Shown: positions 34,348 through 42,800 of the stretch, one piece after another
Layout of the letters: each line of letters starts with the position of its first letter
Position numbering within the stretch: position 1 is the stretch's first letter
Assembly (NCBI RefSeq): GCF_000337415.1
Contig: NZ_AOJD01000064.1
Coordinates: 1 to 48,771 of the forward strand
Length of the DNA: 48,771 bases
Reading direction: 5' to 3'
DNA from: Halorubrum tebenquichense DSM 14210
GTDB lineage: Archaea; Halobacteriota; Halobacteria; Halobacteriales; Haloferacaceae
Translations under genes and position numbers: made by a program
Notes under the pieces: model-generated
What the model saw: only the letters and a program-made list of their open reading frames with translations
Database searches by the model: none
What the model was told of the DNA's origin: nothing

Positions 34348-34575
34348 ATGGCCGCAACCTCAACTGAGAGCATGGCCGACCGCCGTGCACTCTTGACCGA
34401 ACGGGAACGCGAGATCGTCGCCGGCGACGCCGATGTCTCCGACAGCTACCGATACCAGACCATCAGTCGTGTCCGAAAGCGCTTCGATCAGCTTGACGAC
34501 GATCTCGACGCGCTCGAAGCTCACGGCGATCTGATCGACGAACTCCGCGAGGTGGTGTGCGATGGCGGCGACTGA
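34348..34575 (+). CDS. Small helical regulator-like protein
   Basis: The 75-residue protein has ALLTEREREIVAGDADVSDS and YQTISRVRKRFDQLDDDLDA, then LEAHGDLIDELREVVC. The pattern resembles small haloarchaeal helical proteins found next to regulators. It could be the repressor of the divergent promoter. It overlaps the HNH gene by 14 bp. Confidence 0.6.
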   Translation: MAATSTESMADRRALLTEREREIVAGDADVSDSYRYQTISRVRKRFDQLDDDLDALEAHGDLIDELREVVCDGGD

Positions 34576-35404
34576 AGGCGATAGCACCCACGGGTGCCCA
34601 TCCTGCGACCGCAGTTTCGGCAGCGAGAAGGGGCTGAATATCCACCACGCCAAAGCACATGGAGAGAGCCTTGTCGCAAGCGAGGAGGTGTGCCACTCTT
34701 GTGGTGAGACGTTCGTGGATCGGCGGAATCGCGGGCGCGATAGTGACCGACGGTTCTGTTCTCAAGAGTGTCGCGCCGAGTGGCTCGAATCTAGAACTGG
34801 CGAGGATCACCCCAATTGGGCTGGGCGTGTTCACACCACTTGTGCGCACTGTGGTGCGAGTCTCGGCCGTCCTCCATGGCAGGCAGAACGGTCTGCGCGA
34901 GCCTTTTGCGATCCTAGCTGTTTCGGAGCGTGGCGATCCAAAAACCGCTCTGGCCCGGACTCGCCCCGCTACAACACTGTCGCCGTTGACTGCGAATGGT
35001 GTGGGGCGAGTGTGTTCAAACCACTATCCCGACTCGACGGCCGGCGGCACTTCTGCGATATTCACTGCCACGGAGAGTGGTTATCGGAGAACAAGACAGG
35101 TGAGAACAGCGCGAACTGGCAAGGGGGTCATGACCGATACTACGGACCCAACTGGGACGAGCAACGCCGGAAGGTGAGAGAACGTGACGGTTATGAGTGC
35201 CAGTCTTGTCGGATGTCGAACGGCGAACATCACGATGAATGGGGTGAGGATCTCCATGTCCACCATATCACGCGATTCGGGGCGTTCGATTCTTATCAAA
35301 AAGCGAACCGGCTTGAGAATCTCGTCACTCTCTGCCGATCCTGCCATCTCGGGAAGTGGGAGGGGATCCCACTCCGCCCTGACACCCGATCGACGGCCGA
35401 CTGA
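34562..35404 (+). CDS. HNH endonuclease with multiple zinc modules
   Basis: The 280-residue protein begins with a C2H2 finger (CPSCDRSFGSEKGLNIHHAK). Three CxxC...CxxxC modules follow (HSCGETF...FCSQEC; CAHCGAS...FCDPSC; CEWCGAS...FCDIHC), two with a trailing GEDHPNW/GENSANW motif as in homing enzymes. The C-terminus is an HNH nuclease: CQSCRMS, then HVHHITRF and LENLVTLCRSCH. It is probably a homing or viral DNA-processing nuclease that helped bring in the island. GC is lower than in the neighbours. Confidence 0.85.
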   Translation: MAATEGDSTHGCPSCDRSFGSEKGLNIHHAKAHGESLVASEEVCHSCGETFVDRRNRGRDSDRRFCSQECRAEWLESRTGEDHPNWAGRVHTTCAHCGASLGRPPWQAERSARAFCDPSCFGAWRSKNRSGPDSPRYNTVAVDCEWCGASVFKPLSRLDGRRHFCDIHCHGEWLSENKTGENSANWQGGHDRYYGPNWDEQRRKVRERDGYECQSCRMSNGEHHDEWGEDLHVHHITRFGAFDSYQKANRLENLVTLCRSCHLGKWEGIPLRPDTRSTAD

Positions 35405-35622
35405 CGACGACGCCGATGACCCGCTGTGGCGAGGAAAATGGGCAGGGTGTCTGATGCTCACACCGACGACGTAGCCGGCCGCGGGTAAAGGGGTCTGGGT
35501 GGCCGAGGGGGAGGGCGATGACGTAATCATAATAGCCTAAGTGAAAATGAAGCTCCCAATAATAACGGTTCTTAGGGCCTCTATCCGGTGTTTACTATAA
35601 CCGCCGGATTTATTTATCACGC

Positions 35623-35671
35623 CACCTGTACTACAGGTGTAGGAGTCCACCCCACCCATCGGACCCTACAC
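35623..35671. other. Overlapping palindrome and hairpin, candidate structured RNA or binding site
   Basis: CACCTGTA-C-TACAGGTG is a perfect 17-nt palindrome. It shares its last three bases with a hairpin of 11 bp (GTGTAGG plus GTCC at 35637-35648 with GGACCCTACAC at 35661-35671, one bulged A). An A/T element TTTATTTATC lies just upstream at 35609-35618. The two folds exclude each other. Function unknown. Confidence 0.45.
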
Positions 35672-35779
35672 CCACAACGCCACCAAGCGGGAGTCACCAT
35701 AGACCACCTAAGTCGTGTATCCGGTTGCGCGGTATTGGCTACAATACTGCGCTGAAAAGCGGATACATGGGGCTGGGAA

Positions 35780-36010
35780 CAAGCTAACCATGGGCTCTCG
35801 CTTTCTGCGGACAACAAGAAATTGCCACAGAGGGCGGTAGACTCGTAGTGCCTATTAGCCACTACGTCCCTACGCGTTAACGTAGGCATATGCTCCCAGA
35901 GCTAGGGTGGCGTATGCCAGTGCCCAGAGTGGAAGCCCATAGACCAGAGCACCGAAAGAGGCTATTACACCCGCAGTCGGAGCTGGTACTTCAAGCAAGC
36001 TAACCATGGC
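35780..36010. repeat. 14-bp direct repeat CAAGCTAACCATGG
   Basis: Identical copies lie at 35780-35793 and 35997-36010. On the minus strand each contains an ATG followed by the codons for V-S-L, so a gene start may have been duplicated. In the second copy the flanks extend to a CAAGC/GCTTG inverted repeat. Confidence 0.5.
35870..36008 (-). pseudogene. Possible frameshifted small membrane protein
   Basis: From ATG 36008 the minus strand reads MVSLLEVPAPTAGVIASFGA-LV and stops at TAA (35940-35942). One base later in frame, the sequence continues as GLPLWALAYATLALGAYAYVNA to TAG (35870-35872). Both halves are hydrophobic and join into two membrane spans if one base is removed. A/T-rich TTTTTATT lies 14-21 bp upstream. 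It may be a decayed gene, or the downstream half may be chance. Confidence 0.3.
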
Positions 36011-36130
36011 TTGAGTGCGGTTTTTATTCACCGCTGACAAACGCTACCGGATACTGACCCATAAGCATCTCGGGGGTGCGGTGGAAGTGAAACCCACCAG
36101 CAAATTGGGAACCGCACGGCGTGGGCGTGT

Positions 36131-36337
36131 CTACTCGCCGCGCTGATCGTACCAAACACCGATTCCAACGAGAGGCGCGGCCAATAGGAACAACCCTCCG
36201 AGAGCCATCACGAGCGCCCCGGCCGGCCAGAAGACGAGGCTCGCGAGGAAGCCGAAGAACAAGAATGCAAAGCCAGCAATCAGCCCGACTATTGTAGTCA
36301 TCACGGCCCCCATCTCTTCCGGATCGAAGTCGCTCAT
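36131..36337 (-). CDS. Small two-span membrane protein
   Basis: The 68-residue protein has two hydrophobic spans (MTTIVGLIAGFAFLFFGF and WPAGALVMALGGLFLLAAPL) with an acidic N-terminus (MSDFDPEEMG). TAAGTTTATT at 36361-36370 (minus) lies about 26 bp before the ATG, giving a leaderless promoter. It is divergent from the tape-measure gene. It could be a holin or superinfection-exclusion protein; this is inference. Confidence 0.7.
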   Translation of the reverse strand: MSDFDPEEMGAVMTTIVGLIAGFAFLFFGFLASLVFWPAGALVMALGGLFLLAAPLVGIGVWYDQRGE

Positions 36338-36360
36338 ACAGGATAGTCGATCAGCAGTGA

Positions 36361-36370
36361 AATAAACTTA
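36361..36370 (-). promoter_or_regulatory. TATA box of the minus-strand membrane protein
   Basis: On the minus strand TAAGTTTATT is centred 28 bp from the ATG at 36337, the spacing for a leaderless transcript. On the plus strand the same element is too near the tape-measure ATG (36382) to serve it in the normal way. Confidence 0.5.
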
Positions 36371-36381
36371 GTGACAACACA

Positions 36382-38598
36382 ATGGCAATAGCAGACACAC
36401 TCAGAGGCATAATCACGGCTGACGCGAGCGGTGTTGAAGAGGCCGTCAGTACCGCTGATCAGGAGCTAGACACTCTCGCTGGCCGGGCTCAGTCAACCGG
36501 GAAATCGATGCAAAGAGCAGGAGCAGCGATGACTGCCGGTATCACCGCGCCATTAGCCGCGCTCGGTGGGATGGCACTTCGGCAAGCCGGTTCGTTCGAA
36601 AAATCGATGGATCGATCGATGTCAGTAATGGATTCCGTCTCCCAGTCCATGGAAGAAGACCTCCGCGACACCGCCCGCGAAGTCGCCCGCGAGACGCAGG
36701 TGAGCGCGACACAGGCCGCAGACGCGCTGTATTATCTCTCTTCATCAGGGATGGATGCTGCCGAGTCGATGGAAGCGATGCCGACAGTTGCGGAGTTCTC
36801 AGAGGCGGCTGGTGACGCCCTTTCCATGGCTGATGCGGCAGACATCGCCACCAACGCAGCGAGCGCCTTCGGGTACGAGGCGAGCGAACTCTCCGAGGTC
36901 ACAGACACGCTGGCAGGCGTCACAAAGAACCACAATCAGACTGTTTCTGACATGTCGTCGGCGATGAGTCAGGTCGCACCAGTAGCATCCAGCCTCGGAC
37001 TGTCGATCGAAGAGACGGCGACGGCGATCGGGATGTTGGGCGATCAGGGGATCAGCGCGGAAAAGAGTGGCACGGCGCTCCGAAACGTACTGTCGCAACT
37101 GTCAGATTCGTCAAGTACAGCCTCTCAAGATCTCGAATCGATGGGAGTCGCCGTCCGCGACGGCGAGGGGGACCTACTCTCGTTCTCGCAGATTCTTACG
37201 AATATGGAAGAAGCAGGTGTGGAAGCTAGCGAGGCGACGAAGTTATTCGGACAAGAGGCTGGGCCGGCGATGGCTGCGCTCCTCTCAGAAGGAGGGGCCG
37301 CCCTCGACAAAAATACAGGCAAGATCAAAGAGATGGAGGGCGCCTCCGGCGACCTCGCAGAGGAACAACGCGGCGGGCTCAACGCCCAACTCGGGATCCT
37401 CCGAGATAACGTCGCCGACCTCGGGATCGAATTTGGATCGGTGTTACTCCCGGCTGTTACAACTGCGACCGGAGTGGTTAGCAAAGCCACGGATCGGTTC
37501 CGTGGACTCGACGACTCACAAAAGCGAATTGTTGTGAGTTTACTTGGGATCGCAGCCGCGATCGGCCCGGTAATCGCTGGGCTTGGAACGATCGGTGTGG
37601 TCGCGCCTGCTGTATCGGGCGGAATTGCGACTTTAAGCGGGGCCGCAACAGGTGCCGCAGGGGCGTTCGGTACGATGTGGACAGCACTGCTCGGTCCTGT
37701 TGGTGTGGTCATTGCAGCTATCGCCGGCCTCATCGCTATCGGGGCAGGCCTCCGATACGCGTGGAACAATAATATACACGGAATCCGCGACACCACAGAG
37801 GCAGCGTTCCAGCGCGTCAAAAACTGGTTCACGTCGGCGCCGGCGTGGATGCTCGCTCTTCTCGGACCGGTCGGCCAGCTCTATCTCGCCTACCGTGAGA
37901 ATCTGTTCGGAGTGAGAGACATCGTCGACAACGTCTTCGACTTCATTGGATCGAAGATCGGGTGGCTTATCGACCGGATCCAGTCGCTCCCAGGGATCAA
38001 CTTCGGCGACGATGACGTCGACGTGGACGAGACTGCGGTTGAAGAGGAAGGTGCAGCAGCCGGTGAAACGTATTCTGACTCCTTCGAGGCGAGTGCCCAA
38101 CCAGACTCCGCGGCCATGATGCTTGCGGGTGTCGGCGCCGACACGAGTGAGGCGATCAAAGGCGAGATGACGCCCGAGATCCGGCAGGCGCTCGAAGACG
38201 GCGTCGACGGATACGTCTCCGACCCGGACGAGATCGAGGACGCACCGACCGAGATCAACGAGGATCTCTACAACGCTGTCGTAGAGGACCACGGAGGGTC
38301 CGCCGAGAACCTCGGTGTCTCAGAATCGGAGTTCCAGCTGCTCATGCGCCGGTACGAAAGCGGCTCGGGAGCGAGCAGCTCGACGCCGTCGGTGGACCTG
38401 CTCTCCAGCGGTGACGGTCCTACTGGAGTAGCTGGATCCGGGGGCATGACGCCTGACGAGCTGAAGACCGCACTCCGGGATGTCCTCGACGGACTTCGGC
38501 TGGAGACGCGACTCGAAACTGACCAGCGCGGCCTCGAACAGTTCATCGAAGACATCGCCGACGCCCAGATCGCCGACGCCGGCGGCGGGCGGCCGTGA
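36382..38598 (+). CDS. Tail tape measure protein
   Basis: The 738-residue protein has the TP901-type tape-measure core (SVMDSVSQSMEEDLRDTARE, ALYYLSSSGMDAAESMEAMP, QVAPVASSLGLSIEETATAI, GISAEKSGTALRNVLSQLSD). Hydrophobic spans at about residues 385-460 (VVSLLGIAAAIGPVIAGLG and LLGPVGVVIAAIAGLIAIGA) may insert in the host membrane. It sets tail length; by the usual rule of about 0.15 nm per residue the tail would be near 110 nm. Its first half has lower GC than its end. Confidence 0.9.
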   Translation: MAIADTLRGIITADASGVEEAVSTADQELDTLAGRAQSTGKSMQRAGAAMTAGITAPLAALGGMALRQAGSFEKSMDRSMSVMDSVSQSMEEDLRDTAREVARETQVSATQAADALYYLSSSGMDAAESMEAMPTVAEFSEAAGDALSMADAADIATNAASAFGYEASELSEVTDTLAGVTKNHNQTVSDMSSAMSQVAPVASSLGLSIEETATAIGMLGDQGISAEKSGTALRNVLSQLSDSSSTASQDLESMGVAVRDGEGDLLSFSQILTNMEEAGVEASEATKLFGQEAGPAMAALLSEGGAALDKNTGKIKEMEGASGDLAEEQRGGLNAQLGILRDNVADLGIEFGSVLLPAVTTATGVVSKATDRFRGLDDSQKRIVVSLLGIAAAIGPVIAGLGTIGVVAPAVSGGIATLSGAATGAAGAFGTMWTALLGPVGVVIAAIAGLIAIGAGLRYAWNNNIHGIRDTTEAAFQRVKNWFTSAPAWMLALLGPVGQLYLAYRENLFGVRDIVDNVFDFIGSKIGWLIDRIQSLPGINFGDDDVDVDETAVEEEGAAAGETYSDSFEASAQPDSAAMMLAGVGADTSEAIKGEMTPEIRQALEDGVDGYVSDPDEIEDAPTEINEDLYNAVVEDHGGSAENLGVSESEFQLLMRRYESGSGASSSTPSVDLLSSGDGPTGVAGSGGMTPDELKTALRDVLDGLRLETRLETDQRGLEQFIEDIADAQIADAGGGRP

Positions 38599-38600
38599 CC

Positions 38601-39812
38601 ATGGATATCTACGGACAACACCTTCCAGACCAGACTGTTGAGATCAGCCCGCGGACGGGCGGGCACGAAACAACGAGCGCAGCTGTACTGAATGGCCCGA
38701 CGCTCGTCGAATCAACCGGCGTCGGGACGCTCTCGTTCGACATCGACGTTCGGCTCGATGGCGATCGCCGGGCGACACGCCGAGCGGCAGCCCTCGAAGA
38801 GCTCGGAAACAATCCCGTGTTCGGTGTGCTGCCCGTGAGCGGGAGTACACACGTCGGTATCGACGGCTACTACGTGGCCGGATCGACGCGTCGGAATCCG
38901 GCACTCGCCGAGCCGCGCCTCGATGACCCGGCCGCGAGCGATGTGACCGAGGGGGTACGGTTCGGGCTGGAGCGTGCCGGCTCGCGAAAGACGCACGTCG
39001 TGGGTGTCGAGACCTCCGTCTCCCAACCCGAGCCGGGTCACGAGTTCGGCAACGACACCGACGCGATCGTCGGCCTCCCTGCCGCGGCCCGACGGGTCCG
39101 GCTCGTCGACTCAACGTCCGAACCAACTGTTCGCGAGCGCCCGACGCCCATCGCGACGGTCGAGGCCGAACACGGCGCTATCGATCTGTTCGACGCGTCG
39201 AGCGAGACCGTCGACGATCCGGTCTACCTCTACGATCTGGAGTACGACCTCCAGGGCGACGTCGACGTCGGCGTCTGGGACACCTACGGGCACGACTCGA
39301 TCCTCGACGCGGACGACGTCGTCAGCTGGGCGCGCGTGTTCGACACGGCTCACGAGTTCGGCGAGGGCGAGCTCGTCATCGAGAACGGGCTGCTCCGCCT
39401 GACGATCGACGAGCCGACCAACGCCGACGAGACGGCCGCCCTCAAAGCCGAGACGTACGACCCGAGCGCGGCCGGCGGCGACGGCGCGTGGACCACGATC
39501 GCGCTCCCGGAGTACGACGCCGACCTGGACACGGACTGGCAGCCGGCCGACGTCGACCTCACGCACATCGGGCCGGCGCAGGTCGCCGCGCAGGTGCAGT
39601 TCGAGGCCGTCGCCGGCGTCGACGAGGGCGAGGTGTACGTCGTCGACATCGAGCTGGAGCGTGGGGGGGAGGTGGTGGAGGTGTGGCGGACCGATGTATC
39701 GGACGCGATCCCGGTGGACCTTGTCAGTCTGTTAGAGCCGATCGCCTCAACGAGTGTTGCGGATAGTGGCGTTGAGCAGGGTCTTGTGGCGCGTGAGGAG
39801 GTGCGTGAATAA
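38601..39812 (+). CDS. Distal tail protein-like
   Basis: The 403-residue protein follows the tape measure. The N-terminal third (ISPRTGGHETTSAAVLNGPT, VGTLSFDIDVRLDGDRR, VFGVLPVSGSTHVGIDGYYV) resembles Dit-like hub proteins; the remainder is acidic and strand-rich (a jelly-roll-like galactose-binding pattern is possible). ATG 38601 is preferred to GTG 38595. It overlaps the next gene by one base. Confidence 0.62.
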   Translation: MDIYGQHLPDQTVEISPRTGGHETTSAAVLNGPTLVESTGVGTLSFDIDVRLDGDRRATRRAAALEELGNNPVFGVLPVSGSTHVGIDGYYVAGSTRRNPALAEPRLDDPAASDVTEGVRFGLERAGSRKTHVVGVETSVSQPEPGHEFGNDTDAIVGLPAAARRVRLVDSTSEPTVRERPTPIATVEAEHGAIDLFDASSETVDDPVYLYDLEYDLQGDVDVGVWDTYGHDSILDADDVVSWARVFDTAHEFGEGELVIENGLLRLTIDEPTNADETAALKAETYDPSAAGGDGAWTTIALPEYDADLDTDWQPADVDLTHIGPAQVAAQVQFEAVAGVDEGEVYVVDIELERGGEVVEVWRTDVSDAIPVDLVSLLEPIASTSVADSGVEQGLVAREEVRE

Positions 39813-42800
39813 TGGTCGAAGGTACATACGGCGATGGCGACACCATCGACGTATCGGATTACGTCGAGGTAAACGTCCTACTGACTGCCCAAGCGGGTGA
39901 AGACGGCGGGAACGGTAGCACTGGAAATACTGACCTTGAAGAGACGGGATATGGCGGTGACGGCGGGGATGGGGCGGTCTTAGACGCGACTCTTGATGTC
40001 GACGGCCTAACCCAGATTGAGGTTAACGCCTATCAATTCTCCCACGGTGACGGCGGGGACGGAGGAACAGATAACGACATTGGTGTATATGGCGGCGACG
40101 GCGGCGACGGGGGAAATGTCATTTACATTGAAGACGGCAACGGGACTGGCCTTTTGGGCGCAGGCGGAGGTGGCGGTGGAGGTGGAGGCGGCGCAGCAGC
40201 CAATGAAGACATCACTTGGAGGGCGTCCGCTGGCGGTGGAGGCGGCGGAGGAGCAGCATCCGGGAGTAGAGGGATTAACGGCGAGACATCCGGCACGGGC
40301 GACGAAGGCGAAAACGGCGATAGTGGTAGTTTTAGCGGCGTCGCCCCGGGCGGAGACGGTGGGGATGGAGGCGACGCAGACGCAGACGGCGTTGCTAAGA
40401 CAGTTTCCGCCGGGGACGGAACGGATGGAACCGATGGCGGAGTTGCGACGCCGAGCAGTCGCGCGACAGAAAACGCCAGTTACGGTACGTCGTCGAGGTC
40501 GGAACCGACGGCAGAAATAACGGACGCAACGCCCGAAGCCGCTCCAGCCCCGAGCGATCTATCGGCGTCCGGCCAAAACGGATACGTATCGTTGGACTGG
40601 TCGGTGGCCGGCGCGGAGAACGAATACTACGTGTACCGCGACGACACCCCCGGCGTCTCGAAGTCGTCAACGAGGGTCGGGACGCCCTCGTCGACGGGCT
40701 TCAACGACTACGGCACGCTCGACGGGAAGACGTATTACTACGCCGTCGCGTCGGTCACACAGGGAACTGAGAGCGACGGGGTGTCGAACGAAGCGTCCGC
40801 CACCACGGACCTCCCAGCGCCGTCGTTTGATACTGTAGACACGGTCACGCCCCGAGAAATAGCGGTCACCGCGTCCCCGGACGACGACAACCCCGGGGGG
40901 TCGGTCGAACTAGACTTCGAAGGATCGCAGGTCGATTCATCGAACAGCGACGGATCGGTCTCACACACGGCGACAGGGCTGTTGGACGGCGAAGAATACA
41001 CGTTCACCGTGACACGGTCGACCCCCGACGCGGGGTCAAAGTCCACGCAGACAACACCCGTCACGGCGCTCCCTACCCCGGACGGCGTGACCGTGGACGC
41101 AATCGGTGACACCGGCGTCGATCTCCTATGGAACGATAACTCGAACAACGAGACCGAGTACCAGATCGAGGCGCGAAAAGATAACTCGGGTTCGTTCTCT
41201 CAAGCGGGGAGCGCCCCGTCCGACGCAGAGACGGGTGCCGCGACCGGTCTGCTGAACGGCCAGCCGTACGGCGTCCGCGTGGTGGCGGTGACCGACCACG
41301 CAGAGTCGGCGAGCGGCATCATCTCCGTTACGACGACGGTTCCAACGCTCGCTCCGGGCCTCGACAACGGTGTCCTCGACGAGGTTCGCGTCAACTTCCC
41401 CGGCAGCCTGAACAACGGCGACCGTCGAGCGCAAATACGTCGCAGCGGCGAGTCCTCGTGGGACAATGGTGCCGCCGGCTTCGACGAGACGGTGGTTCCC
41501 CACGACGGCGGCGGCGATGCGATCTTTAGCGGGCTGCTGGACGGCGAGGAGTACGAGGTCCGGCTTCGTGGCGAGACGGCGGACGCCACCGGGGCGTGGA
41601 CGCGCTCGTTGATCGTCACTAGGTTCCCCGGGGCAGCGGATCTGAACGTCGATTCGGTCACTGATACGTCGGTGGGTCTCACGTGGAACGAAAACGCCGA
41701 CAACGAGGACGGCCAGCTCGTCGTCCGAGAGCAGTACAACACCGCTCGGGGCGATTGGGACAGCGAGCGGGTGATCGGTAATCTCGGGCCGAACGTCGAA
41801 ACTTACACCGACGACACGGCTCAGCCGGACACTCAGTACCGTTACCGCATCCGGGCCTACACAGAGTACGCAGAGGCAGACTCCGACACCAGAACAGTTA
41901 GGACGCCTGCTATTGGCTTCTCCCGAACACGCGTCCCGGCGTCGGGCTGGCACGTCGAGATCGACACGCCTGATGGCGACACACTCCGCCCGACCGTCCT
42001 CGAAGGCTCGACACCGAAGCGGTCGCTCAACGACGTCCCACGCGTCGAGGTGGCCGTGCCCGAGGCCGACCGCTGGCTCGACGATGACCTCCAACGCGCG
42101 CCGATGCGCGTCTGGAAAGACGGTGACCGCCTCCCGATCGAACGCTTCGAGAAACCCGTTCGCAAGCCCGACCGGATCGTCCTCCACGGGCGCGGCGGGA
42201 TCAAGCTCGATCGCGACATGGTGCGCGACGTTGGCCCAGTGATCGATGTCGATACTCTCGTCCGGGAGATCCTCGACGACGAGGTGCCCGAGTACGCGAA
42301 GACCGTCGACGACCCGAACAACAACCTCCGGGACGACGCCCGCTTCCTCACCGGGAACAATATAATCGGGTTCCTTGACGCGTTCACTGACATCGACGAG
42401 CAGTTCGGCAACAACCTCCCGGTGGTTGTCGACACTGACGGGCACACGCGTCTCGCGCAAGTAGCGTGGATGGAGTCTGCGAAGAACGCGACTGATAAGA
42501 ACGCGTTTCTCGGCGAAGCACCAGAGGACAGCGTCGGGAAATACATGGATAACGAGACGTACAGTCTCCAGTCGGTCGGCGACTACATTGAGTGGTCGTT
42601 CGACCCGGACTACTCGGTGACTATTGCGGACCTCGATATTCGCGTCCGGAGCCGATCGGTCCCCACAGAGGGATCGAACCCCGGTCTCTCGTTCAAACTC
42701 AACGGTGACGAGGTGAACACGTACCCCGTGGACATACCCGGCACGGGGCCGGATGCTGAGGCCGGGTGGAGAAGTTTCAGTAGCTTTGACGCCTCGAACC

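Larger units (their letters stand above)
35405..36130. other. Low-GC non-coding stretch with structured elements
   Basis: About 725 bp without a well-supported gene. It has A/T-rich spots (35531-35616), an inverted repeat ATCCGG/CCGGAT (35583-35609), a perfect palindrome (35623-35639), an 11-bp hairpin (35637-35671), a 14-bp direct repeat (35780-35793, 35997-36010) and a possible broken membrane-protein gene on the minus strand. Base composition differs from the viral structural genes. Confidence 0.5.

Noticed and set aside
16220-35590. Similarity of GGTCCTTAGGCCCTCT (16220) and GGTTCTTAGGGCCTCT (35568) as possible att sites
   Set aside because: The match is imperfect, one copy is part of a terminator-like hairpin, and the second lies inside the provirus rather than at its right edge.
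35617-35889. 90-codon minus-strand frame in the island
   Set aside because: It runs through the palindrome and hairpin, has odd composition (many W, C, R) and no motif; chance is likely in this lower-GC region.
39900-40440. Glycine-codon repeats considered as CRISPR or tandem DNA repeats
   Set aside because: The units are short, imperfect and in frame with a glycine-rich protein; there are no evenly spaced repeats with spacers. No CRISPR array was seen in the window.
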